19,966 nucleotides of DNA from DATLYB01 sp964502525 (lineage in GTDB: Bacteria; Bacteroidota; Bacteroidia; Chitinophagales; CAIOSU01): positions 1-19,966 of the forward strand of contig CAZCXH010000085.1 in NCBI GenBank assembly GCA_964502525.1, in the 5' to 3' direction. Positions within the stretch are counted from its first letter, which is position 1. Each line of letters begins with the position of its first letter. The notes beneath the pieces were generated by a model. That model made no database searches. It was not told the origin of the DNA and worked only from the letters and a program-made list of their open reading frames with translations. The position numbers were made by a program, and so were the translations under genes. Below, piece by piece: positions 1-7,327 of this stretch.

Positions 1-46
1 ACTACATTTTCATCCCGTATGGTGTGTGATTGTATTTCATGTCCCT

Positions 47-250
47 TACGACAAATTTTCGCACGTACCGTGCGACCCCTCCGGGGTCGAAAGGGCTTGG
101 AAGGGTTATTTTCTACCAACATTTGATCCCCCGGGGTCTTGAACCCGTAGGGTTCACATATTGGTAGTAACAGTCATGGATAAATCCTTTTTGACCCCTT
201 TAGGGGTCATACATTCCTTTCTTTGAGCCATAGAGCGAAAATTTGTCGTA
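47..250. repeat. Foldback (MITE-like) element with 16-bp perfect terminal inverted repeats
   Basis: The segment begins with TACGACAAATTTTCGC (47-62) and ends with its exact reverse complement (235-250). Inside are four short palindromes: GACCCCTCCGGGGTC (74-88), one around 125-138, GAACCCGTAGGGTTC (141-155) and GACCCCTTTAGGGGTC (193-208). Further nested arms also pair: 83-95 with 185-197, and CTACCAA (113-119) with TTGGTAG (161-167). The whole unit can therefore fold into a branched cruciform. No ORF or transposase lies inside and no target-site duplication is evident. It could be a non-autonomous mobile element, a REP/BIME-like repeat, or a structured transcript end beyond the thiolase gene. 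The family is not identified. Confidence 0.55.
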
Positions 251-360
251 CACCCTATCTTCATTATTACAGATCTTGGATGGATAATTTTGATTACAGA
301 CAGATGGTGCGTCTGACAATGACCAACATGATAATGGACTATTTGCTTGAGAGTTTCCCC

Positions 361-397
361 TGACCAATCCCCAATGCCTAATTGCCAATCACTAATC
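361..397. repeat. Degenerate heptad array at the thiolase 3' end
   Basis: A short run of GACCAAT/GCCTAAT-like 7-bp units abuts the end of the thiolase gene, in the same orientation as the arrays found after the other catabolic genes. No partner array of opposite orientation is visible to its left, consistent with this being the end of the gene cluster. Confidence 0.55.
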
Positions 398-1648
398 TCA
401 CCTCTCCAGCAACACCGCATTCCCCTGCCCGCCACCGATGCAGGCGGCAGCGATACCGTATTTCACGTTGCGGCTCTTCATCTCGCGCGCGAGGGTGAGC
501 GACAGGCGCGTTCCGCTGGCGGCAAGGGGATGACCTAAGGCGATGGCGCCTCCGTTCACGTTGCAAATGTTTCTGTCCAACCCAAGTTCTCGCTCGCAGC
601 CGATGAATTGCGCTGCGAAGGCTTCGTTGATTTCAATCAGCCCGATGTCGGAAAGTTTCAAACCAGTGAGTTCGAGCAGCAGCCGGATGGCGGGCACGGG
701 ACCTAAGCCCATCACCTTCGGGTCAACACCGCAGCTTACCGATGCCACCACCTTTGCGAGAGGCTTCAGGTTTTTTTGCGTTACGAAATTTTTATTAGCG
801 ACCACCACTGCAGCAGCGCCATCCACAATGCCGCTGGAGTTGGCTGCGGTCTGCACTCCGTCTTTTTCAAAAGCGGGAGAAAGCTTCGCCATGTTTTCAA
901 GCGTGGAGGGGCGGATGTTTTCATCGGCAACAAAGTCTTTCACATTTTTTGGAAGCGCTACCTTTCGTGGCTTCAATCCATCGGCTTCAAACACTGCCGG
1001 GTTGAGCGGTACGATTTCATCTTTGAAAAACCCGCGTTGCGTGGCAGCAAGGGCGCGGTCATTTGACAGCTTGCCGAACTCATCGGCATCCTGACGCGTG
1101 ATTTTATATTGCCGCGCCACGTTCTCCGCGGTACAGCCCATGGGAACGGCAGCCGTGTCGTTCAGCGCTTCCCACAGAAAATCTTTGAATTCAATTCTTC
1201 CCAGCGGATAGCCCATCCTGTTGCCGTAGCTCACCGTAGGCGCCAGTGACATGTTTTCCGTTCCGCAGCATAAAGCGGAGTCCGCCTTGCCCAGCGTTAT
1301 TTGGTCAGCACCTGCGGTGATAGTTTCAAAGCCCGAACCGCAGATGCGCTGCAGCATCACAGCCGGCACGCCTTGCGGCACTCCAGCATACAGCCCGATG
1401 TGACGGGGAAGAAAATACGTGTCGCAGGAACTCTGCCCGATGTTTGCCGTGATAACCTGGTCAATATCACCGGGCGAAATGCCTGATTTTTCAATAGCTG
1501 CGCGCGAGGCATAAATACCCATATCGGTGGGCGAAACCTGCGCCAGCGTGCCGCAAAATTTTCCGAAGGCGGTGCGCGCCCCGTTCACTAAATAGATGTC
1601 GTCATAAACAATTCCGAATCCTTTTTTCTTGTCGTGCAATGCCCTCAT
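398..1648 (-). CDS. Thiolase (acetyl-CoA C-acyltransferase family)
   Basis: This 416-residue protein is a full-length thiolase, which cleaves beta-ketoacyl-CoA with CoA or runs the reverse condensation. The nucleophilic cysteine is Cys103 in RICGSGFETI. The other signature blocks are NEAFAAQF, GHPLAASG (His373) and CIGGGQG (Cys403), so all catalytic residues are present. The start ATG (1646-1648) overlaps the TGA of the upstream fusion gene as ATGA, which implies translational coupling and makes this start convincing even though it leaves about 15 extra residues before the usual thiolase N-terminus. As last gene of the run it fits the final step of a beta-oxidation-like route after ring reduction or acyl-CoA dehydration. 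Chain-length specificity (biosynthetic or degradative) cannot be decided from the sequence. Confidence 0.93.
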   Translation of the reverse strand: MRALHDKKKGFGIVYDDIYLVNGARTAFGKFCGTLAQVSPTDMGIYASRAAIEKSGISPGDIDQVITANIGQSSCDTYFLPRHIGLYAGVPQGVPAVMLQRICGSGFETITAGADQITLGKADSALCCGTENMSLAPTVSYGNRMGYPLGRIEFKDFLWEALNDTAAVPMGCTAENVARQYKITRQDADEFGKLSNDRALAATQRGFFKDEIVPLNPAVFEADGLKPRKVALPKNVKDFVADENIRPSTLENMAKLSPAFEKDGVQTAANSSGIVDGAAAVVVANKNFVTQKNLKPLAKVVASVSCGVDPKVMGLGPVPAIRLLLELTGLKLSDIGLIEINEAFAAQFIGCERELGLDRNICNVNGGAIALGHPLAASGTRLSLTLAREMKSRNVKYGIAAACIGGGQGNAVLLER

Positions 1649-3540
1649 AAGTTGACTTTGATTTTTTGGCTGATGTTTTCCGTTTTATTTTTTTCCCTGT
1701 TGAATGCCTGCATCGCAATCAGCGCTGCGCCCAGCGCAACGGCATATTGCGGATGTTCAACGATTTGAATGTCTTTCTTGAATTTTTCGTTGAGCAAAGT
1801 TTTCAAATAGGGATGATGCGCAATCACTCCGCCAATCATGAACGTGGGCATGCCCGGGTCGAGGCGCATCTTGGCGACCTTGTTGGCGATGGAGATGTAA
1901 ATGCCGCGCGAAATATCCTGCGCGTTCATGCCGTCAAAAATCCAGTTCATGATTTCCGTTTTTGCAAACACGGTGCAGAAGCTGTTCAACTCCTTGTCGT
2001 AATTCGACAACGAAGCGAGGCTGCTCATTTCGGAAATATTGATTTGCGCGCGTTCGGCAATTTCCGAGAGGAATGAACCCGTGCCTGCCGCGCATTTATC
2101 GTTCATGTAGAAGTTGAGCACGTTGTCATCTTTGTCGCAGCGGATGATTTTGATGTCTTCGCCCCCGATGTCGAGGATATTTTTCTCGCCATGATGCAGA
2201 TGCGACACTGCCGCTGCCGCGCAGTTGATTTCCGTTTTCACAATATCGGTTTCCGAAAAATGCTTCCTGCCGTAACCCGTGGCGCAACTGTATTGGATAT
2301 TGAAGTTGGAGGCAATCGTTTGCATCACGTTCTTCTGCGCCTGCTTGTCAGCGCTGAGCGTGGGAAGGAAATAGCGGAACAGCACATTCGCCTTGTCATC
2401 AATCACGGTGAACTTGGTGAATGCCGAACCCAAATCAATCCCGAGAAAACAAGGCGCGCTTTTGAATGAAGCGGGAGCGCCATTCTTGCTCACCATGCCT
2501 TTTTCCAAAATCTTTTTGCTCACTTCGCCCATCGCACCGGGAACGCGCGAGATGATATTTTTATTTGTCATCGCCTTCACCATGTTGGTGAAAGAAAGGT
2601 TGAGCGATGTGCGCACATAATGTTTCTTTCCGTACTCCACGATTTTCCCGTTGAAGTAATCAATCTCGGTGGGGCGGTTGTTAATCAAATCGAGCGCAAG
2701 CGATGGAAAGTGGTCGCCTCCTTTTTTCAGATAGCGCATGCACTGACGGAGGAAATCATCGGGGAAGCGGATTTTTTCTTTTTCCGCCACTTCAATGCCT
2801 TCGTTAATCAGTTGTTCCACCAACTCCACCGTGTCAGGGTCGCTCATGGCTTCCGCCATCGTGAGACGACCGACTCCGCACAGTGCGCTGAGCGAAGAAT
2901 TCAAAATGGTTTTCTCCCAGCTTCTTTTCAGTATCTCAAATGAATTCACCGCCTTTGTTTCACAGCCAACCGATGACAGGATAGCGGCAATTTCTTCCGC
3001 CTTGCCGCTGCGCGAGTCATCCATGGAGGCGATGTAATTTGGCGGGATGAAGAAAGTAACCTTCACCACGTTGGGCGCAACGGGATTGCCCGCAAAGTTG
3101 ATGACGAGGCGCAGCGTTTTGCTTTCGCCAAAACCCGCAGCGAGCATTTCTTCCACCTCGATGCCGTTTTGCGCAGAGACCACCGTCAGCTTTGCGCTGT
3201 TCAGCTTCTGCGCCTCCTTCACCGCTGCCGGAGTCTGGTAGGATTTCAATGCGAAGAAAAGATAATCCGCATCCCAACCTTCCAACTCCGAAATGGATTG
3301 ATGTACCCTTTCGAATTGCGCAGCCGCAGTAAAAACGTTTTCAAGCCGGATGCCTTCATTTCTGATTTTGGCTGCTTTGGCTTCGTTCTGCTCGCACAGC
3401 GCTACTTCGCAACCCGCCTCCTGCAGCTTCACGGCAAGTATCATCCCGACCGGACCGAGACCGATGATGGCGGCTTTGGGTTTAGATTCTGGAGTGGTAT
3501 TTTGTTTTTTGGAGGTCATTTGGGATTGGGCATTGGTCAT
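1645..3540 (-). CDS. Ketopantoate reductase-like dehydrogenase fused to BadF/HgdC-type CoA-enzyme activase
   Basis: A 631-residue two-domain protein. Residues 22-325 form a PanE/ApbA-type NAD(P)-dependent 2-oxoacid reductase: the dinucleotide motif GLGPVG is at 27-32, the family's catalytic Lys and Asn appear as K210 and N214, and the catalytic Glu as E292 in TEIDYFNG. Residues 365-631 form a BadF/BadG/BcrA/BcrD ATPase with the ASKHA motif FLGIDLGSAFTKF. Its cluster cysteines are C483 (DKCAAGTGSF) and C522 (FCTVFAKTE), 39 residues apart as in 2-hydroxyglutaryl-CoA dehydratase activator. Separate enzymes are normal; the fusion is unusual. The first seven residues derive from a heptad repeat, so the ATG at 3519 is an alternative start. 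The gene lies after the extra dehydratase subunit gene and is translationally coupled to the thiolase. A plausible job is making a 2-hydroxyacid and activating its CoA-ester dehydratase; this is inference. Confidence 0.88.
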   Translation of the reverse strand: MTNAQSQMTSKKQNTTPESKPKAAIIGLGPVGMILAVKLQEAGCEVALCEQNEAKAAKIRNEGIRLENVFTAAAQFERVHQSISELEGWDADYLFFALKSYQTPAAVKEAQKLNSAKLTVVSAQNGIEVEEMLAAGFGESKTLRLVINFAGNPVAPNVVKVTFFIPPNYIASMDDSRSGKAEEIAAILSSVGCETKAVNSFEILKRSWEKTILNSSLSALCGVGRLTMAEAMSDPDTVELVEQLINEGIEVAEKEKIRFPDDFLRQCMRYLKKGGDHFPSLALDLINNRPTEIDYFNGKIVEYGKKHYVRTSLNLSFTNMVKAMTNKNIISRVPGAMGEVSKKILEKGMVSKNGAPASFKSAPCFLGIDLGSAFTKFTVIDDKANVLFRYFLPTLSADKQAQKNVMQTIASNFNIQYSCATGYGRKHFSETDIVKTEINCAAAAVSHLHHGEKNILDIGGEDIKIIRCDKDDNVLNFYMNDKCAAGTGSFLSEIAERAQINISEMSSLASLSNYDKELNSFCTVFAKTEIMNWIFDGMNAQDISRGIYISIANKVAKMRLDPGMPTFMIGGVIAHHPYLKTLLNEKFKKDIQIVEHPQYAVALGAALIAMQAFNREKNKTENISQKIKVNL

Positions 3541-3590
3541 TCAGTGGTCATTCGGTGGCGATTGGTCATTGGTCATTAGTCATTGGTTGT
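3521..3590. repeat. Heptad array, ATTGGTC orientation
   Basis: Tandem 7-bp units of the type ATTGGTC/ATTAGTC/AGTGGTC. The array overlaps the first codons of the fusion gene and forms the left arm of an inverted pair with 3715-3765. Confidence 0.85.
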
Positions 3591-3601
3591 TTGAAAATTT
3601 T

Positions 3602-3671
3602 TGCCATGAAAGCATGAAGGCACATAAGATTTTATTCTCACTCATTTTAGTGTTTTTGTGTTTTAGTGGCA
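3602..3671. repeat. Imperfect hairpin repeat between heptad arms
   Basis: TGCCATGAAAGCATGAAGG begins at 3602, and the opposite arm ending at 3671 reads TGCCACTAAAACACAAAA on the other strand, giving an imperfect stem of roughly 24 bp with a loop of about 22 nt. It sits between the two heptad arms of this intergenic region. It may be an interspersed repeat or an mRNA stem-loop. It contains no convincing ORF. Confidence 0.45.
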
Positions 3672-3714
3672 TTTATTTTCCCTATGGACATTGTCATACA
3701 TCTGCTGTCTATAA

Positions 3715-3765
3715 ACTAAAGTCTAACATCTAATGACCAATCACTAATGACTAATGACTAATGAC
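3715..3765. repeat. Heptad array, GACTAAT orientation
   Basis: Units of GACTAAT/GACCAAT, inverted with respect to 3521-3590. The array runs into the end of the dehydratase-subunit gene, so its last codons (VISH and the TAG stop) are made of repeat sequence. Confidence 0.85.
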
Positions 3766-4983
3766 TTCTTTTCTGCTTTCAATCTGCTCAATAAACGTTT
3801 CAATCTTGGTTGCCGACTGCCCTTCACTAAAAAACCGCAAGTCGCACAAATCGCCTTCAATCACCAATGCCGGCACTCCGGTTGTTTCTTTCAGCCGCTG
3901 TGGCATCCCGAATTTCGCGTTTGAATTATTGAAGCATGTTTTGCTGTCGTGAAAAACGATGCCGTCAATCTTGTATTCTTCAAACCAGTCCGCCAGCATT
4001 TTCATTTTCGCTTTCTCACTGCGGTTGATGAAGATTTCCGTATAGGCACGCGCAGTGGAATTCCACGGGTCGTTCTCATCGAACTGGTCGAACACCCAAC
4101 TGCTGCAATAGGTGGAGGCGACCACTGCTGCACCGTTCGAGCAGAACAAATCGCTCAACATTCGCAGTTTGCCCCATATAGGCATGCCTTCCCAAAAGAT
4201 GCGCGTGCGGGCTTTGGGCAGAAAGCCGATGTTGTTTTTTACGTTGCCTTCCAGTTCTGCCAACAACGTTGTGTAGTAATCTTTTGCAACCTGCGTTCCG
4301 CGCAGCACTACTATCGGTCCCATGTGAATCGTGCCGTCAAAAAAGCTAATTGGAGCGATGTCGGCTGTGGAGGTTTTTAAAACTTTTTGCCAAAGCAAAG
4401 TGGCTTCCTTGCTGAGTTTTACAACTTGCTTGAACCGTTCCAAATCAAATTTTTGTCCGCTCACTTGCTCGCACACGGGAATCATTTTTTTGAACTGCTT
4501 CACGACCAAGTCCACTTCGTCCTGTGTCACTTCATCCAAATAGCGTGGCGGCTGAATGCCCACGATGGGACATTGAAACTCATTGGCAAAAAAACTGAAC
4601 CAGTCTTCCACTTCGCGGCATTGGTTGGTGTTGTAGGCAATCAAGTCGGGCTTTGGCGCACCCTTCATGCCGTAATGCTTTTGTAACGGAGTTTCTTTTT
4701 TCAGATACGAGCCGATGTCAGCGGTAGTGTAGCTGCACACATGTCCGGAGTAGCCGCATTTGATAGCTTCGGGGATGTAATCCATCGCAGTGCGCGTAGC
4801 GCCCAGAAGCGCGCCATGATTTTCCGGAAAATACACTTCAAACCCGAACGAGCGCAGCAGTTCCGCAGGACCCACACTGGTGCACCATGCGATTTTCTTT
4901 CCTCCGGTTTCCAGCGAGCGGAAATAATCGCTCATCACTTTCTTCAGGAGGACGGTGGATTTTATTTCGTAGTTATTGGTCAT
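3751..4983 (-). CDS. 2-hydroxyacyl-CoA dehydratase / BcrB-HgdB-type subunit
   Basis: A 410-residue member of the 2-hydroxyglutaryl-CoA dehydratase D-component family, to which BcrB and BcrC also belong. Typical elements are GGKKIAWCTSVGPAELLR near residue 30, CGYSGHVCSYTTADIG (C76, C83), NTNQCREVEDWF (C122) and a C-terminal DGIVFHDSKTC block followed by GDLCDLRFFSE. These cysteines are candidate Fe-S ligands. It is the third such subunit in the window and has no partner subunit beside it; its neighbours are the activase fusion and thiolase. It could pair with BcrC, act as a single-subunit dehydratase, or use a partner encoded elsewhere. An in-frame TGA lies two codons before the chosen ATG, so the start cannot lie much further upstream. 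The ATG is itself part of a heptad unit, and the last residues VISH plus stop are repeat-derived. Confidence 0.85.
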   Translation of the reverse strand: MTNNYEIKSTVLLKKVMSDYFRSLETGGKKIAWCTSVGPAELLRSFGFEVYFPENHGALLGATRTAMDYIPEAIKCGYSGHVCSYTTADIGSYLKKETPLQKHYGMKGAPKPDLIAYNTNQCREVEDWFSFFANEFQCPIVGIQPPRYLDEVTQDEVDLVVKQFKKMIPVCEQVSGQKFDLERFKQVVKLSKEATLLWQKVLKTSTADIAPISFFDGTIHMGPIVVLRGTQVAKDYYTTLLAELEGNVKNNIGFLPKARTRIFWEGMPIWGKLRMLSDLFCSNGAAVVASTYCSSWVFDQFDENDPWNSTARAYTEIFINRSEKAKMKMLADWFEEYKIDGIVFHDSKTCFNNSNAKFGMPQRLKETTGVPALVIEGDLCDLRFFSEGQSATKIETFIEQIESRKEVISH

Positions 4984-5091
4984 TGGTCATTGGTCAGTGG
5001 TCATTGGTCAGTAGTTATTGGTCAGTAGTCATTCCATGGTCATCCGATGGTCATTGGTCATTGGTCATTAGTCATTGGTCATTAATGATTT
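4974..5091. repeat. Heptad array, ATTGGTC orientation
   Basis: About 16 mostly 7-bp units (ATTGGTC, AGTGGTC, AGTAGTC). It contains the start codon of the dehydratase-subunit gene and, on the transcribed strand, a series of ATGACCAAT units. It pairs in inverted orientation with 5363-5430, and the small membrane protein gene lies between the two arms. Confidence 0.88.
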
Positions 5092-5119
5092 GTAATTCTG
5101 CATGTACTTCTCTGTCCAA

Positions 5120-5338
5120 TCAAGTATAAGTCTGTGGAACATCCTTAGTTTGTTCCTTCGGAGCTTTAGTAATTCCTTTCCAAGTTGCTGCAATAGCTGC
5201 AAAAAGTATAAGCATCATAACTGTCCCGCCAGAATTTTTCCATTTTATTACTGCTGCGATTCCGATGTACAGTGAAAAAATTCCCAAACACGCTATTACT
5301 GCGAGAGTGTACCGAACTGTTTTGTTCTTTAAGTCCAT
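5120..5338 (-). CDS. Small hypothetical two-helix membrane protein
   Basis: A 72-residue ORF with two hydrophobic stretches (about residues 9-32 and 39-52), separated by a short charged turn (KWKNSGG) and followed by a polar tail rich in Lys and Thr. No family is recognised. It lies in the loop between two inverted heptad arrays, between the CoA ligase and the dehydratase-subunit gene, in the same direction as both. Its sequence is more A+T-rich than the enzymes around it. Its small size leaves some doubt, but the clean two-helix pattern and the lack of a competing reading frame favour a real gene. Confidence 0.6.
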   Translation of the reverse strand: MDLKNKTVRYTLAVIACLGIFSLYIGIAAVIKWKNSGGTVMMLILFAAIAATWKGITKAPKEQTKDVPQTYT

Positions 5339-5362
5339 GGTGAAAATATTTTTAGTATTGCC

Positions 5363-5430
5363 GATAACTAATAACTAATGTCTAATGACTAATGACTAAC
5401 ATTTAATGACCAATGACTAATGACCAATCA
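5363..5430. repeat. Heptad array, GACTAAT orientation
   Basis: Units of AATGACTAATGACCA type, ending inside the CoA ligase gene whose last codons (VIGH and TAG) are repeat sequence. Inverted partner of 4974-5091. Confidence 0.87.
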
Positions 5431-7159
5431 CAGCCGCCTTTTGCGGTTCCAGTTCAATCACATATACTTCTTCCTCCACCGGCACATTTTCGCCATAAAG
5501 GTTCAGCAAATGCGCGCGGTATTTTTCAATCACATTTTTCGGAGCCATTTTCAATGAAGGCGTCAGGGTGCGGTTTTCCACCGACAGCTCATCGAGAATC
5601 ACAGCCGCTGATTTCACTTTGGCGAATTTCTGCCCGATGCTGTTGTTCGCCATCGCAAGGCAGCCTCTGAGGCAGCGCCCCAGTTCGTTCAGGTTGCGCG
5701 GGCAGAAGCAGCCTTCATCGGGCGTCAGTTGGTAATCCGGGTTTTGCAACAGTTTTGTGTTGGGAAAAATCAGCGCCACCGGATGCTCCTCCCCGCTTCC
5801 CGCCACCACCGCATATTGCACGTAATGACATTTCAATTCGATGGCTTTCTCCAAATCGGTGGGAATCACCTTCTCACCGTTGGAGAGTTTGAAAATCCGG
5901 TCTTTGCGGGAAACCAGCTTCAATCCATTCTCCGTAATTTTTCCGACATCGCCCGTGCGGAACCATCCGTCAGCGGTGAACGCCTCGCGGTTGGCTTCAT
6001 CGTTGTGATAATATCCCGCCATCACATTCGGACCTTTTACCTGAATCTCGTCATCACCGGCAATGCGGATGCTCACGCCCGGAATCGGCTTGCCGACCAT
6101 GCCCGTTTCGCGCTTCAATGCGGGATTCGTGAGCGTGCAGCAGGGCGATGTTTCCGTCAATCCCCAGCCTTCAATGACTGGGATGTTTCGTTTCTCAAAT
6201 TCATTGGAAAGTTTTTCCGGCAAAGCGGCTGCAGCAGTGAAGATGAACTTCAGTCCCGAATTGAAAAAAATATCTTCGGCTTCTTTGCTTGCTTGCGTCA
6301 TTTCAAACAGCGCCTGATACACTTTCGGCACACTGAAGAAAACGGTGGGCTTCACTAATTTCCAGTTTTCAAAAATGGATTTCGAGTCTTTGCCGTAGCT
6401 GCTTTCGAGTGAATAAGTTGCGCCATTACAAAGCGTGGTGAACAATTCAAAAATGCCACCGAAGCTGTGATGCCACGGCAGATAGGCGAGGAATCGGTCG
6501 TTTTCATCAAGATGCCACAACTGCTCCAGGGCAGCCTGCTGCGACAAAATATTTTTATGCATCAACTGTACGCACTTGGGAATGCCCATCGTGCCGGAGG
6601 TGTACATGTTGAGACAAATCTCATCGGGAGCGGCACCGGTGCGGAGCGTATAATTTTCATCCGAGCGCGCTACTAAAAGCTCCTCAAAGAAATGCTGCCG
6701 GTTGAATTTCTTGAACGCAACATTGTCAAATACAAAAACTTTTTCCAGCGGCAAATCGCTGCTCACGCGGTTCAACTGCATTTCGCCCGCCACTGCAAGA
6801 AACCGTGCATCGCTGTGTTTAATCAGCAGTTCGGCAGTTTCCTGATGAAAGAACGCGAAGATTGGAACCGCGATTCCACCCGTAGCCATCACTGCCAGTT
6901 CCATCTCCAACATCTCAAGGCGGTTGGGCGAGAACAGCACCATCTTGTCGCCCTGACGGAAGCCGAAGCGGTGGTGCAGATTGAAAGCGATGTTGAGAAT
7001 ATTGTTGTAAAAATCAGCCCACGCGATGCCATGATATTTTCCTTCCACCTTCTCCTGGTAAGCGATTTTTCCGGCAAATTTTTTCGCGTTACGCTCCAGC
7101 AATTGCGCGATGTTGGGAATCACCGCTCCTAATTGTTTATCGCTTGTCAGGGTTTTCAT
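5417..7159 (-). CDS. AMP-forming acyl-CoA ligase (ANL superfamily)
   Basis: A 580-residue adenylate-forming ligase that would convert a carboxylic acid, ATP and CoA into an acyl-CoA. Visible motifs are the P-loop YTSGTMGIPK (186-195), the core GWGLTETSPCC (331-341), GWFRTGDVG (398-406), the hinge region LVSRKDRIFKLSNGEKV, and the C-terminal catalytic lysine K537 in LTPSLKMAPKNVIEKY. Length and motifs resemble the long-chain (FadD15-like) branch more than classical benzoate-CoA ligases, so the substrate is open. An unusual cysteine group, C484, C486, C496 and C500, lies just before the C-terminal lysine block. The last residues VIGH and the stop codon come from a heptad repeat. As the only CoA ligase in the cluster it is the likely entry enzyme of the pathway. 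Confidence 0.92.
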   Translation of the reverse strand: MKTLTSDKQLGAVIPNIAQLLERNAKKFAGKIAYQEKVEGKYHGIAWADFYNNILNIAFNLHHRFGFRQGDKMVLFSPNRLEMLEMELAVMATGGIAVPIFAFFHQETAELLIKHSDARFLAVAGEMQLNRVSSDLPLEKVFVFDNVAFKKFNRQHFFEELLVARSDENYTLRTGAAPDEICLNMYTSGTMGIPKCVQLMHKNILSQQAALEQLWHLDENDRFLAYLPWHHSFGGIFELFTTLCNGATYSLESSYGKDSKSIFENWKLVKPTVFFSVPKVYQALFEMTQASKEAEDIFFNSGLKFIFTAAAALPEKLSNEFEKRNIPVIEGWGLTETSPCCTLTNPALKRETGMVGKPIPGVSIRIAGDDEIQVKGPNVMAGYYHNDEANREAFTADGWFRTGDVGKITENGLKLVSRKDRIFKLSNGEKVIPTDLEKAIELKCHYVQYAVVAGSGEEHPVALIFPNTKLLQNPDYQLTPDEGCFCPRNLNELGRCLRGCLAMANNSIGQKFAKVKSAAVILDELSVENRTLTPSLKMAPKNVIEKYRAHLLNLYGENVPVEEEVYVIELEPQKAAVIGH

Positions 7160-7160
7160 A

Positions 7161-7270
7161 GGTCGTTAGTGATTAGTCATTAGTCATTGGGCATTAGTCA
7201 TTAGTTATTGGTCAGTGGTCATTGGTCATTAGTCATTAGTCATTAGTCATTGGTTGTTAGGCAATGGTCA
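7161..7270. repeat. Heptad array, ATTGGTC orientation
   Basis: About 15 units of ATTAGTC/ATTGGTC start immediately upstream of the CoA ligase start codon. Inverted partner of 7949-8007, with the lipoprotein gene lying between the arms. Confidence 0.88.
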
Positions 7271-7327
7271 TCTTTCACTTCCATGAAAATCGAAATACAA
7301 AGCAATGGATTAATTTGCTTTTTCATT

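Noticed and set aside
543..1094. Open frame of 183 codons on the plus strand opposite the thiolase
   Set aside because: It is antisense to a thiolase with all catalytic motifs, and its product has low-complexity Ser/Phe composition with no domain.
4974..5091. CRISPR-like short tandem repeats
   Set aside because: Units are 7 bp with no unique spacers, and no cas genes are present.
5417..7159. Naming the ligase a benzoate-CoA ligase
   Set aside because: Length and motif style are closer to long-chain acyl-CoA ligases, and only the neighbourhood hints at an aromatic substrate.
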